The notes below the pieces were generated by a model. That model did not search any database. It saw only the letters and a program-made list of their open reading frames with translations, and was not told the DNA's origin. Both the position numbers and the translations under genes were made by a program. From positions 1,682,464 to 1,746,463 of the forward strand of contig CM026431.1 of NCBI GenBank assembly GCA_014871385.1: a DNA stretch of 64,000 nt. Reading direction: 5' to 3'. Below, one piece after another: positions 26,008 through 39,662 of the stretch (position 1 is the first letter of the stretch; every line of letters starts with the position of its first letter). This DNA comes from Ceratodon purpureus (taxonomy: Eukaryota > Streptophyta > Bryopsida > Pseudoditrichales > Ditrichaceae).

Positions 26008-29000
26008 CTAAGAGGGTGACTTTCGGGGATGCCACAATCCTCTACTTAATGCCTCCTCGTTACTGGCGTAGACGAATTGCTGGGCTGGCTTCCAAGACAG
26101 GAATAATAATGCTATCATGAAGAAGCCAGCAAGGAAACCCACTATGAAACCAGGAGTAGCAAACAGATCATTAAAGGAGTTTCCAAGTGACTCGTTGCAA
26201 GAGTATTTAGAAGGGTCAAGTGGAGGCCCGCAAAGATCAGGGTTGCCAGGATGCCAGAATGAATCATTTGTAAAGGTCAGCATTTGTCCTCCGGTAGGAA
26301 TTTTACCAGACAGAAGGTTGTTGGCAAGGAAGAGCTGTTGCAGCTGGGATATATAGGTCATGGACTCCGGAATTTCCCCAGAAAGGATATTGTTGGACAG
26401 ATCCAGTTTTTGCAGAGAATCCAGGGAACCAATATTGAAAGGAATTGCACCTGTGAAGGAGTTCCATGACAAGTCGAGAAACTTCATCTTCTCCAGCTTG
26501 GTGATATCGGCAGGAATCGCACCTGAGAGTTGATTGTGTGATAACGACATGGAAATAACGAAATTGACATCAGTAGTGTAAGTAACATCTGACCCGCTGA
26601 CGGTAATTGAAACGCTCGGAATGTAAGTGTCTGAGGATCCATCAGTTACATTAAGGCCTGCATCTGCAACTGAGGAATTGATATATCCCTGAAGATTACT
26701 GAAGTTGCCCAACAACTGCCCGGTGAAACTATTGTTCTTCAGTTCGAGCAGTTGCAGCTTCGGGAGGCTCCAAATCCATTCGGGGATTGAACCCTGCAGC
26801 TTGTTGTTTCCTAGCAGCAACACCTTCAGGTTATCCAATTTCGTCACATCAAATGAGGCTGGAATTGTTCCAGTGAGCTCGTTCGAAGTGAAATCCACTC
26901 CCGTCAAGTTGATCGCTGAGTTGAGCGTAGTGAGGGCTTGAAATATATCTCCTGTGATGTTGTTGTTGCTCGCTGAAACCGATGTCAATTTGATCATTTT
27001 GCTCATATCCAAAGAAAACTCTCCTGACAGTTGGTTCTTGTTCAGAACGATGGTTTTCAAAGACGAACAGTTCTGCAGAGAACTTGGAATGGACCCAGTT
27101 AGTTGATTCATAGAAAGATCGAGACTGGTTAACTGGGAGCAGTTGCTGAGACTGCCCGGAATTGATCCTTCAATTTTGTTCCCTGACAAAATCAAGTAGA
27201 TCAAGTTCGAGCAGTTGCCAAGAGTGGTTGGAATGGTTCCGCTCAGTGTGTTGTTGTTGAGGACAAGGTACTTGAGGCTGGCACAGTTTCCAAGCGATGG
27301 CGGAATTACACCGGAGACTTTTGTGTTGAAGATCACCAAGTTTTCCAGATTCGTCAAGTTTCCGAACTCCGGGGGTATGCTACCTGATAGCAAGGGATTA
27401 TCCATCAAATGCAATTGTTTCAACGCCGTTAAGTTCGAAAACGAACTCGGAATCGTTCCAGAGAAATTGTTGTTTTGGAAATACATGATATGGATAGTCG
27501 TCCCCCATCTGCTAAATTCCGAAGGGATGATACCAGTGAATTTGTTGTGGTCTACCTGGAAATTCTCCATGCGAACACATTTACTGAACTCCTTTGGAAT
27601 TGTGCCGTTCAATTTGTTCCAGCTGACTCCAATGTTTTCCAAAACTGGGCAGTTGGCCAAGGTTGCCGGAAGCCCACCTGTGAAGTTGTTGCCTGATACA
27701 AAGAGATGCGTCAAGAAGGAACAATTCTTCCCAAAGAATCTCGGAAGCGGCCCCTCCAAATGATTGTTCTCCCCATGAATCTGCCACATTGCCTCGACAG
27801 GCTCCAGGAAATCAAGCCGTCCGGTAAGATGGTTATCATTGAAGTACACAATGCTCAACTTCTGCAACTTTGCAAACCCCTGTGGAAGCGGCCCTGTGAG
27901 GTTGTTGAAACTAACCAGAAACCCCTGCAACTCCGGACAATTTGCCAAGGTTGCCGGAATCTCTCCATCCAAATGGTTGTTTCTCAGATCAAAGCTTGCA
28001 AGCTTGGAGCAGTTTCCAAAGCTTGCAGGGATGCTACCAGTGAGCTGGTTGAATTTGGCAAGAAATTTCGTCAAGTTTGTCAAGGTGCCAAAAGCAGGAT
28101 CAATTATCCCTTGGAAATTATTGCTGGACACATCTATTTCCATCAAACCTTTACAATTCGTGGCTAGCCCAGGTGGTATTGTACCTGTCAGATTGTTGTT
28201 ACCCAGATCGAATTGCTCAAGGTTTGCACAGAAGGAAGCTTGATAGAGCTCCAAGGGGATGGGTCCTGAAAAGTTATTGCCATGCAGGATTAGTCCCTTC
28301 AATTGCTTCAGGTTCGCCACCTCTGTTGCAATTGGGCCGGAAAGGAAGTTTCCCATTACATTCAGCCTCTCCAGGAATGAGAGTTTCCCCAGGTCTGGAG
28401 GAATACCGCCGGTCAGGTTGTTGTCCTTCAAATCAAGTTCCACCAGAGAGGTAAGGTTCCCCAACTCCACAGGAATAGTGCCGGTCAGCTGGTTTGTTTC
28501 AAGACTAAGGCTCCTCAATCTAGTGAGTTTCCCCAACTCCCCAGGAATAGGGCCGCTTAAGTTGTTTTGCCTGAGCTCAAGTCCCACAAGAGATGAGAGT
28601 TGCCCTAATGATCCAGGAATAGTTCCACTTAGGAAGTGTTGCGAAAGCGTGAGGTTCAGAAGGGAGGAGAGTAACGAGATGTTCGGCGAGATTTCACCCA
28701 CCAGACTAGCGTTGGCAGTACCTGCAACAAGAGCAGACAGATATCAACCCTTAGAATTCTTCAACGTTGAGTAAAAAAATTCCGTGATGATTTAATCGTG
28801 ATGGTCAATTAGTTGAGTTGCAGAGCAGGCTGTTTAGAACACTGCTTCTGAAATCACACCGCCGTAGAAGAAGGACCTCTAACTTCCTTTCAGAATATAC
28901 TTTTGAAGGGCTTCCAAAGTACAGGAATAGATAGTCAAGACTGAAATGGAATGATAACACCAAATCAATGGATGCTAAGTACCTGTTATGTTTAAATAAA

Positions 29001-29557
29001 CCACTCGCCGAATTGTGGTGTTGCTACAGGTCACACCAGTCCAATTGCAGTGATTTGCATTCAGCCTTGTATCCCAATCCCGGAGAGTACCATTAGGATC
29101 TCTAAGTCCTTGCTTGAACTGCAGCAGCGCATTCTGGTCGTTGATGCTTGCGTTGAGTGCTTGGAGTAGCCTTCGACCTCTGCGCTCCGTAAACTCATCC
29201 TCCTCGAAACTACTGAGATGTCCGGTGTCCTCTACAGGGTCGGTGTCCTGATTCAGTAAGAGAGGATAGTTGGTTTGTCAATTTGTACACAAATCATAAT
29301 AAACCCCTATGTAGTGATGTTTTTCTTATTCATTTAGAGTTGGTGGACCGTTGGAATTTTTAGTAACAAACCTGTTAGCAGATAATCCACCAAAAACATT
29401 TTAGTTTTGAACAGTGAGAGAGTTACAGATCTGTGAAACTAACCTTTACATTTATCTCGCTTGCCTCAGACCACAGCTCCTCCACAGAGATCACCGGGTT
29501 GGGGAAAGATGCCCCAATCATGAAGCAAACCCCGAGCAAAAGCATGATTGTCTTCAT
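26008..29557 (-). CDS. LRR receptor-like protein (no kinase), about 1030 aa
   Basis: Three exons on the minus strand: 29557-29444, 29247-28983, 28721-26008. Joins are GT-AG and in frame. Order: signal peptide (MKTIMLLLGVCFMIGASFP); LRR N-cap with HCNWTGVTC; about 28-30 plant-type LRRs (LxGxIPxxLGNLxxL) rich in N-glycosylation sites; a non-LRR island near residues 805-850 that includes SITVSGSDVTYTTDV; four more LRRs; a C-cap (NPDLCGPPL); one transmembrane helix (FIVGFLAGFFMIALLFL); a short cytoplasmic tail ending RKSPS. The island followed by four LRRs is typical of receptor-like proteins and PSKR/BRI1-type ectodomains. With no kinase it is expected to signal through a co-receptor such as SOBIR1 or BAK1-type kinases (family knowledge). 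The ligand is unknown. The long open frames on the opposite strand are shadows of the repeats. Confidence 0.92.
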
Positions 29558-31717
29558 TATGCCACTCACAGAGTTCTACAAAGACAAAGTTCAGATCAAC
29601 ATCAGCGCCTGCATTCGAGCTTCCAAGATTTCTGACGACGAATATTTCAACCATCCCAAGCGAAGCACACACTTCCCTACAGTTTGAGATCCAACACTCT
29701 AACATAGGTCGAATCTCTTTCTAAATGGAGAAATCTCGGCTCTCCAAGTAGCTCTGTTACACTACAAATTATAACCTCGGATACAACACAACCAAATTTC
29801 TACCACAAGTCCCAACTTGACAAACCCTTCATCTTTCAGCTGGCAGCCCTGCCCTAATCTCGACATATTTTCTCTTCCACAGAACGAGCTAAGAAGCTCA
29901 TGAAGCCAACGTAAATAGATTAAAGAGAAGATTGTACACTGACCTGTCACGTCAGCTGCAGAATTTCCAAAATGTGCACGTTGCGCTAGCAAATTCAATT
30001 CCAGACAAGTTGCTAAGTCGGCTTGAAGAAAATACTTCAGAATCAAGTCATCTGTGTATCTCTAACCGTGGAGCCATCTGGACAAACTACAATAACTTCA
30101 CTCACAGAAATCCACCTCAAACGCGAGTCCCCTTCACAACACCGTCGCTGATCCAAGCTCACCCATCTCTCTGAGCAAGAAAACCTTCTCCCAATCTCGA
30201 GCCCGAATCTGCACACTTCAAATACAAGCTACTCCTATTTCACCCATTGAGCTCTCCAACTCATCACTGGATATCAGCCTGCACCTTCACCAACAACAGG
30301 ACTGTCCACTCAAGCAAAAAAAATCATCTGATTACCACCATTCTCCCACTTGATCACGTGGGATTCGCCTATCTCTTTTCCATGAAATAACTCCCAGATA
30401 AGCCCCCACTTCCAGGAATAGACCAATTCAATTCCTTGCATATGCCGTTCTTTTTTCTTTTCTACTACTTTGCAGTATGCAAGTGGCTGTCATGTTTCAT
30501 AGGAGTACTGTATATGGCACTTGAAGACCCCATGAGGCCATTCTCTCAGAGGGCACTTGCCAGAACGGTAAAGTACAGTGGGAGGCTCATGGCCAGAGTG
30601 AGCACGCGAACATTGTGAATGAGTGGTATCGTCTGTATGATACCGACTGGGCCCTGCTATCATAGGTGTGACTGTGCAGCGTGTGCACAATTGCAACACG
30701 TTATGTAAACCGAGTACAGTAACTAGGAGTAGCTTTTGTGAGGTATCCTGGTAGAATGGTACTGTACCAAACAGTACGACTGTAACTTTATGATAAGCAT
30801 GGTTTGCACAACTAAACAGAATTTCATGTCTCTAATCACTCTTCTTTTCATGCAAACCGATCAGATGGGATTTAGAAGAATCATTCGGTGAAATGGCATG
30901 GAGAAGTCGGCTTGCTTGTCTTTGAAGGTGGAATAAGTTAAGTGGAAACTAAGGGGGTGCTTGAACCAACACTGGCGCTTTAACTCTATCTATTGTAAGC
31001 TCCAACTGGGCATTAATCAGAAATTTTACCTCAATCTCTTGGTAATGGCAAGCCTGGGATGAAGTTTCCAATGTAATTCTACTTCTTTTTGGGTAACTTT
31101 ACCTCACCGCAGGAATGGTTTCCAATGTATTTTAAGTTGAAAAAGGAACTCAGGCCCTGAATTTGAGGCCGGACATGTTGAAAACTTCTGACGAAGTGAC
31201 GACTCGGGTCAGCCGAGTTGATAACAAAATGATAAAACAATTCAAAGGACCTGTCTCCGCAGCAACTACGGAGGAACAAAGTATCAGGCTCGGTTACCAA
31301 CATACCATATTGCATGCTAGACTTTAAAACTCATTCTGTAGAATGAATTCACACGCACAGTGGCCTTCATTTGCAGCTTTTTTTTTATTTCAGTTCACTT
31401 TTGTCCACGCCTCAACCAGAAATTCCGCCGCTCATCCTGGTTTCGTTCCCACCTTCCGAAACGCCCGCCCATGCATTTGTCTGGATTGACCTTTCATTTT
31501 TTTATCAATTTTAATGAAACCAAATGGACCTTTATTTCTTGCCTGGATTAGGTGAGATTCCTGTTTGATTCTGGAAGTTTTATGTAGTTCTGAAGGGAGA
31601 GTGCAAAGTCTTGGGTTTGGAAAACTCGGCATTAAAATATACCAAGTGAAGCATGTGGGCTATCATAGTACAATTTAATCAATGATGAAATTTGAGAGAC
31701 TTTCAATTTATCATGTA
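29558..31717. other. Promoter side of the LRR receptor-like protein; intergenic
   Basis: It includes the probable 5'UTR of the minus-strand LRR protein next to 29557. A G-box-like CACGTG lies near 30355. No further gene is supported; the short frames at 29932, 30436 and 31079 have no recognisable content. Confidence 0.45.
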
Positions 31718-31933
31718 CTCCCTCCGTCTCACTAAAAGAGCATGGTTTGCTAAAAATAGAAGATTTAAGGATAGTTATAAATTTAGAAACAACTTGATCA
31801 AATTTAGAAACAAGTTGCCAAATTTAGAAACAATGGCCAAATTTAGAATCAAGTTGCCTAAATTTAGAAATAATTTGGCCAAATTTAGAAACCACTCTCT
31901 TTTAACCATGCTCTTTTAGTGAGACGGAGGAAG
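31718..31933. mobile_element. Stowaway-like MITE (copy 1)
   Basis: A 216-bp element flanked by TA on both sides. Its inverted ends begin CTCCCTCCGTCTCACTAAAA, the terminal motif of Stowaway (Tc1/mariner-type) MITEs. The interior is a tandem array of about six units of roughly 20 bp built on AAATTTAGAAACAA. Confidence 0.88.
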
Positions 31934-32175
31934 TAATATGGTATCTTGGTAGTGGAGTGTGATGCTTTATTCTTCCGTAGTTGTTGAACAAAGTAAACAA
32001 TGGATGAACAAAAGACATATGCATTTTGTAGTTCTTTGGAAGGACAAGGCCTAGATAGCTTTACATCTGGAAACCTCGGGTTATTAGGAAAAGTTGACTA
32101 AGTTCTTAGAAATCAAATGTTATGAGTTCTATTGCATAGGATATCACTAGATTTATATAGTGTGGATTAAAAATA

Positions 32176-32333
32176 CTCCCTCCATCTCACTACAAGACCG
32201 TTGTTTGCTAATAATATCAGATTTAAGGGCAATTTTAAATTTAGAAAAAAAGCTAACCAAATTTAGAAACAACGATCTTATTTAGAGATAGATTTTTTGA
32301 GCAATCAAAGGTCTTTTATTGAGACGGAGGGAG
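32176..32333. mobile_element. Stowaway-like MITE (copy 2)
   Basis: A 158-bp element flanked by TA, with ends CTCCCTCCATCTCAC and GAGACGGAGGGAG. It shares the AAATTTAGAAA interior motif with copy 1 but has only two or three units. Confidence 0.87.
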
Positions 32334-32504
32334 TAATATGGATGTTTTACACTAATTTACATCTAGTACATGTGTTTCAATTTTTAAGTCGCTATCTGTT
32401 CTCAAATACTTACATGTTTTTGTCAAATCACATTTAATATTTTGATTTATGTAGAAATTTAGATAACTTTGGCTTATACTATATAAAAAGATACTGTAGT
32501 GATA

Positions 32505-33448
32505 TCAACCTCTAAAGGACTGAGAGGAACAAAACGATCCTCTATCATCTACAGATTTTGGACATGTACATGTGTTGCAGTGTTTCATCCAAAATTTTGA
32601 AGATTTTAGTTTAAAAGTGTTTTTGAAAAAATAAACTCATAAAATCAATTTCATAAATTCTGATCAATGCTAGAAAGGTTATGAGGTTTTTAAGATTTTA
32701 GCCCAAATGAGGGCAGCAAGGGCGGGGCTGAAAATTTTCTCAAATCATTTTTTAGATTTTCTTTTTTAAAAGAATCATATTGTGTAGGTTTTTAAGAATG
32801 GAGGAAGCTTTTATTCATTGCATTATGATAAGTCAAGCAAATGATACAAAAAGTCATGTTTTGTGAATTTTGTTGACATAAAATATATAATATCAATTCC
32901 AACGGTGAGAGTGTTTTAGGAATCAATTGTAACATTTTCCTTTTTTATTATTTAAGAATCAACAAAATTGAATTTAAGATGAGACTTCAAGGTTCTTTTT
33001 GTTAAGACTTTTGGCAAGTGCCAGAGATTAATGTTTTACTCTCATTTTATGCTTCAATCCACCTTATATTCTTTTGAAAGGCAAGTAGCGAGGTTCCTTA
33101 TTTTGAATTTTTTCTAGGTGAATCATCATGTCATTCACCTATTACAATACCAAAATCCTCAATTGAGAAGATAAAGTCATGACATTTTGAAAATTAAAGA
33201 CATATAAATTTTCAACTTTAACAAGGAATGAAAATAACTTCTTCGTGGTGTTTCGAGGCTAAGATCTTATAAACTTTTTTGTTTATAAGTCTAAATATTG
33301 GAAAGGAAGTTCTTTACTATGTAAACTATAAGATCCTACAATTAAATTTATTTAAAAATGTCACAATGTCAAAAGAAGTAGCGTCCTTTATCAAAAGGTT
33401 TTAAATGATAGTTTTGAGGAAAAACAATTCTAGTCCTTTAGGGGTTAA
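32505..33448. mobile_element. TTAA element 5
   Basis: A 944-bp element. Left end TCAACCTCTAAAGGAC, right end GTCCTTTAGGGGTTAA, with the left TTAA mutated to TCAA. The subterminal block, here AAGATCCTACAATT, lies about 117 bp from the right end. Confidence 0.72.
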
Positions 33449-36079
33449 TCAACCATTGTAAGGGAATCAAATTGTCAACCATTCATTGAGATATTGTATC
33501 TCTGCTTTCCAACTCAAGGACCTCAAAAGATTCAAGATTGCAATAAAAATGAGCCACTCAAAATAAAAATTACTATAGATTTCAGCTATAGAAATGTTAT
33601 CTCAAAGTAAAGGTCCTCCAACTCTCAAGATTTTTACAAATCAGCTTTCAACTTATCTTGTACTCCCTATACCCAACATGCATTATTCAGAAAGACCAAC
33701 AATTGGCAAAATTAGACCTCTATTAATTAACCATGATGGTACTAGTTTTTCACTCCCATGTTCTATGTTAGTATGTCATCATTGGCCTATTAATCCTTGA
33801 ACCATCATTGTTTTTATAGCCAACTAGTGACATTTATATAAACAACTATTCATCAATTATTGACACACATTATCATTAGACCTCAAAAATTCATAAAAAT
33901 TCAATACAAGTCCAAAAAAAATATTCTTGTTTCTTTTATTCATATTTTTTGTGTCTACCAGACCTTTGTGTATTTTTATCACACCTCATGTGCCATTTAA
34001 TTTGGTTGGTTTTGGATTCCTTTACCTTATTAGTTAAATCATGCAACATATTGCTATAAACAACCCACCTTTCACGAAGAAAAACTATGGATCTAATTGT
34101 TTTACAGTTAATTACACATGATCATCATGCCCCCTCATCAGGTCTTGTGATGGGTTCCATGAGTCTCTTTAATGTAGTAGGACCAGTTTCCGAGCAGGTC
34201 CAATTCACGACCCTTACTGTTTGGGGGTTGGGTGTCAGAAACTAGCCAGCCTAGTTTGAGAAAGTGTCCGAGATGATTCTAATTATGTCCATGTTTGGGA
34301 AAATTGTGAGTTTCTTGATTGGTTTGGATTGATGCCAAAACAATCTATTTTCAAAATCCAATCTCTCATAAATACCAAGATTATAGTGAACAGTTAATAG
34401 TCACTCTAAGCCTTCAGACTTAAAAATTCATAGAACGTTGTAGAAATGCTCAAAAAATGTTTTTTTGGGGAGATGCCTTTGCAATAGCTTTGTGGATCAT
34501 CCAAAAATTATAATTTTCTCTTCCACAAGTCTATTAAGTATGCAAATCTAAAATTCAGTCGAGAATTGGTCCCACTACCTTAATAACATTGTAGTAGGTA
34601 AATATTTGAAAAAAACTCGGACTATACCTCTGTCAATTGCTCCATAATTTGTATCACAAGTATGATTTGCTACTAAACAAGTATGTCATACCGCCAGATT
34701 CATACTTGGAGTCTGGGTGCAAGAATCTTTGTAGATTGATTGAATGAGCGCTCCTCAATGATGTATGACATGTACTTCTCAAATTTTCACCAAGTTTTCA
34801 AGCTCTCATGGCAGCATCATGTAGATTGTTGATGTTCTGATTCAGTAGTTACTAGTGGGTCTTGCCGGTTAACAAGCTTATCATCTACGTTTCGGACAGC
34901 ATCCTTGATGAATAGAATCGAGAATGAACTCAGGTAGTGCACACTCTTAAGCTTTGTTAATATTGAAGTTCAGAAGGCAAGTGATAGATTATGTGGTAGT
35001 TGTATCGCATCCAAGCTTCTGGGATTCTAGCTACTGGGCTGGTACAGTACAGCTAACAAGCCTCAGTAATATGAGACAGCTTGTGTTTCTGAACCTTGTA
35101 CAAACTTGGTTTTAGGGCGATCTGTAGGGATGCATTCGAAATGTAGATATTGACAAGCTTTGCATCAGCATACGAAGTCTTGATCAAGTCTGGCATTCCC
35201 ATCATATGGCAATAATAATTCTCTCAACTCATCAACCTTCAACATTATTACCAAAATATTTTCGTAACAGAATCTGCACTTTCAAACCTGACTGAGGAAA
35301 CCACGTTAAATCGGCTAATCTTTGATGTTGCCTTTCATTGCCCAAATTAATGACTAATTAAATAAGTAAATGTCATCCTACAAGTGTTGCAGTGTGTCTA
35401 CATGGAGGTCACTAAATATGTGTATTTCAGTTGGACCATTATAACCATCATCACTGAGGACATGTGGATAGAGTTTGGCACTAAATTGCAGCTATTGTTG
35501 CTGGAAGTTGTCACACTTCAGTATATGTGGAGGGCAACTGATGGAAGTTTCTGGCCCGTTTAACGAAAAGAATTTTGTTCAGTCTTCATGTTTCTCGAGA
35601 GAGGTGTAACTGCTGTTCAATCCCACCTCGCTTAAGTTGTTGTTTTTGCAATTGGATATGAGTGGCTCAGGGTTTCAAATATGTGTAACTCAGCAATTCG
35701 GTGCTCGATAAATTTGCTGGTGTAATAGGCCACAAGCAGCAACATATTTGATCTATTTCAGCAATTGCACCAGCTCCTGAAATAAGCCTCGAGTCGGGGG
35801 ATGAAGCCGGTGCGGACACTGTTTGGGGATTAAAAAGTGGACCTCGGCAACAATTTCGTACCCACACTAGTCAAGAGCATTTCCCTTCCTCACGGCCGCA
35901 TCTTCTACACCAGGGCACACGATGGCGGATTCACTGATTGTTGTGTGCTGTTGCTGATAGTTTATTGACCTTGACCTTGGGATTGGACCTAAGCAGCGCT
36001 TTCTGGACTTCGCAAGCAGGATACAAGATTTTTCATATTCTCCTGTTTTCTTCCAATTCACGGCCTTCTGATTAGATTG
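33449..36079. other. Intergenic, no gene recognised
   Basis: AT-rich to mixed sequence. Short frames are present (33594, 35667, 35867) but have no domain. The last 500 bp may contain further decayed parts of the LRR pseudogene (GGATATGAGTGGCTCAGG near 35656), but I cannot support this. Confidence 0.4.
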
Positions 36080-37830
36080 GGTATATCTGGAAAACCGGTT
36101 CAATGGAACGATATTCGAGCTTGATGCTTTTCGGAATCTGACAACTCACAGAGTTATAAGCTTCAAAATTCCCCTTTTTGAAGTTTTATCTGCGTCCTCT
36201 GTATTAAATTTCTGGATTATATGTCTGTTAGTTCCATATTCTATTTATGTGAAGAGCAATTATCCTGGAAAGAGAATAAAGATTGCATCGTGATTTCACA
36301 ATCTCCACGAAGGCATGCTTCTAAGTTCCATTCAAGGTTGCTTGCACACTGATATTGAGTTAGTCTCAGATGCCGTATGATTTGTTGTTCAATGTTTGCA
36401 GCGCATTGACTATGAGAAACTTAGTAGAAGCAGTTGTCTTCGATACACCAAGCAACTTAGTAGAAGCACACTTGTCTGTGCCACACCATGTGTTCTGCAT
36501 AGAATGTGTTGGTAAACTATGAACTTCAAAAACTGTATTAGAACCAAAATTAATCAAATCAAATTCCACAGCCAGGCTAGGTCTGTGCCCCATCACCCAC
36601 GAGCTATGCACAATATCGAGGGTAAGAATGTAAGACCTAGACTATTATCATGTCACGTACTTTGAAATTGTGTTACTTTCCTAGCTCATAATCACATTGA
36701 CTGTTACATAAAATCCTGCGAATCAATATGCAGGACAAGTACCACATGTTTCTCCCTTGCATCTGAACAACTTGCGACCCTGTAAATGAAATCATGATCT
36801 CCAGTGACCACTGCCAACAAGTACATCCTACAATTTGGATTTCAATATTAGATCATGATAGCGGTGATCCAAGGGATCTGCATTCCTTACGCTTGAGGTG
36901 AATGTAATTATTTGCCTGAGTACGGTCAAGCTGATTGCACAAGTTTCTCCATACAGTTCCAAAATTTGATCATGCTGTTTCACAGAATTTTAGCCGAGAA
37001 CAAGTTCGCAGGCCAAGCACCAGATGTTTACAAGCTCAATCTGAGTTATCTGTGAGTGCCATCATTCCCTACCATCATTCTCCCCTAACCTTGCACGGCT
37101 AATCATGAAAATGAATTCTGAATTCAGTGGATAGTCAGCTGACAGTTACCAGAACTGAGTCACTGCCCTCTGCAATTTTGTCCATTGAGGTATGAATTTT
37201 TTGCTATACATGATTTTTCAGGCTTGGAACGTATGTCTATACTTGGGCTAAACGCAGCTGGTCTCCAAGTCCACAAACATAATGGTCTTGTTGTGGACAG
37301 GTCTCTGTCCTGCAACGAGTTCACAGGCCGAGCTCCAGAGGTTTCCAAGTAATCACGGCTGTATAGTCTGTGAGTGATAATATTCCTCCCTATCTGATTG
37401 CACCTCACTGATTTAGTGATTTCAGAATCCAGTTATTAATGAATCAATCAGAGTGTTCAAGCCAATCTCTTTTTTAATGGACGAACAGAATATATGTGAC
37501 ACATGAGTTCAGGAATATATCGCGTAACAAGTTCACAGGCCCCGCACCAAATATTTTTTAGTTGACCAATTTGCAGTATCTATGAGTACCAACAAATTTC
37601 GCCTTCTTACACTCGTTCTTGAACACTAAATGAAATTTTGTCAAGATTTCTGTAGCCCATGGAATTTGTAGTCCACGTATGAGATAGGTTAGAGCTACCA
37701 ATATTAATTACAGTAATGTGACTCCGTTCAATAAGAATCTTTGGGTCAAATGAGCCTCAAAGACAACATGATCACCCGTCTAATCACTTCTGATGCCCTC
37801 GTCAATATTGTCGCAGCTGGCAATTTGTGG
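36080..37830 (+). pseudogene. LRR ectodomain pseudogene related to the kinase at 2299
   Basis: Several LRR exons are recognisable in order: about 36083-36150 (YLENRFNGTIFELDAFRNL, like the 4425 exon), about 36733-36782 (partial), 36986-37051, 37301-37369, 37513-37581, and about 37748-37820 (SLKDNMITRLITSDALV, like the 8120 exon). The single-LRR exons keep 66-69 nt length and splice sites, but 37301-37369 and 37513-37581 each contain an in-frame stop, and the exon ending at 37581 has AT where the donor GT should be. No transmembrane or kinase exon follows. This is a decayed paralogue of the ectodomain. Confidence 0.8.
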
Positions 37831-39662
37831 CTTGTGCTTCTAGAAATTGTAAATGTGAGGAGAAGCAAATTAAGCGTATTGTCAGATCGCACATCGTCCT
37901 TCTTACAAACTTTTTTGTTTACCGTGGATGAAGTTTGTGCTTGTTTGACTATTCGATGTGGTATGTGTAGTATTGATATGATTCTAACACACAACTGGAC
38001 TACACAGCCTTGCAATTCAACCATTGTTAGGACTTCAGTGGATTTCTGTGATATAATGATATTTCAAGTCACCGAGGTAGATTTGTGCATTTTTCAATCA
38101 GCAGTAGAAATGCTTTCAGACCCTGAAGGTGTAAACTAATCTCTCATTTTCCAGCTACGGAAGCTGGACAAAGAGAACGTAATCTTAGTTATGAAAGGCC
38201 CAACGCAACGCTTTAACTTAGCGAGGGGTTGCAATGAGAGATAGCCCTGTCGTAGGTGCAGGTTGCCCCGGAGAGGCGCCCCTCAATGTCTCAAGTAGCG
38301 GCAATGCCAGCAGGCGATGCAAACATTGATGTCGATGTTGATGTTGCCCTCGCACATCGCTTGCCCCCACGATAGTTGTTCCACGAGGGAATTACTGGAC
38401 GAATCTGGCCGGGTAAAGAATATTTACTCCCCTCTCTATCTTCTGCTCCAAGTGTAAGGAGCCTCCTTAGAAATGGCAGTGTATTCACTAAAACTGGCAC
38501 GTCGCAGTATGAGAGCATGGTAACCAGCAGACATGGCAAGACTTGAAGGTGCAGTGCATACATGGACGAAACTGCTCGAGTGACCTGGCGTTGAGGGACA
38601 ATGTGAACAATATTTCTTTCAACAGATTTCCAGTGTAGCAGAAACTTTACATGTATAGCAGAGATTTGGCAAATATGTTGATGACCAAGAGAACATTGTT
38701 CCAAGCATAGGATTGTACAAGCCGCTTTCAACTCGTTGTTTCCCTGATACACTATTTGCCCGAAAACCACTATCTAGAATAGAAAAAATATGGATTATAT
38801 GAAGACAAAATTTGCAGAATAAGACATAGGAGAGTAAAAGAACCACGAATTCACAATATATTACAAAATGCCGCATATTAGGAGTACGTCAAAATCATCA
38901 TGTCCGCAATTCATGCTCCACATCTTGAGAGTGTGCATATCCCTCCAAAACAAACTCAGGCCTAAATCTCCATGTGATTGACAAGCCAATTTGTTCATCC
39001 ACCAGAACATCCACTTGCAAGCTCCACCAATCGACAATTTTGCATATAATACATGCACGTATCAAATAAACACGGAATCTTGCACAGCAGGTTTGTTGCG
39101 CACTTTGACTAGCCCTGTGCGAACTGCTAAACTCACTTCCTTGAATGCAATAACCTACTCGACACTTCCTCGGATACATCTCCTCGGATACTTGCAGCAT
39201 CTCTTTCCGCTCCGACGTGAACAAAACAGCTCCAGAAATTTTCTTGGCCTCTCCATGAAACATAAAAAAACACTTGCAAAACGTGCTCCCCTTCGACCCT
39301 GCTTTGGCTTCGCAACGGGTACTAAAAACAAAACTGTTGTGGTTTATGATCTCTTCCCACCATTGTCCACGGATTTACATCTCTGCAGCCAAGCACGCTA
39401 TTCGTGTCCTATGTCACGTGAAGGTATAATGCAAGGAAAAGGGACAAGCTAAAAGCAATGAAGTATCTCGAGGTCTGCATAAACTCGTGCCTGTTGAGGC
39501 AGATAGCTAGGTATCTTCGAGGTGAAGATTAAGTCTACTGTTAGTAAGCAGGTGCGGTCCTCACCGCAAGCACTTCAACGGGCAGTGCTGGGTTTCGCTG
39601 AGCTGCATACAGGAACCGTAGAGGGGATAAAATGGTTAAGGGCCTTAAGAATCAACGCCAGT
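37831..39662. other. Intergenic; possible 3'UTR of the GT14 gene
   Basis: Open frames of 120-160 codons lie on both strands (for example 38291-38770 minus, 38991-39452 plus), but they overlap, lack recognisable domains and are not supported as genes. The part next to 39663 is probably GT14 3'UTR. Confidence 0.4.

Noticed and set aside
26117-28774. Several long plus-strand frames across the LRR receptor-like protein
   Set aside because: They are antisense shadows of the leucine-rich repeat coding exon; the minus strand has the real domain pattern.
38291-39452. Frames of 120-160 codons as a gene next to GT14
   Set aside because: They overlap on both strands, lack domains, and show no splice-joined continuation.
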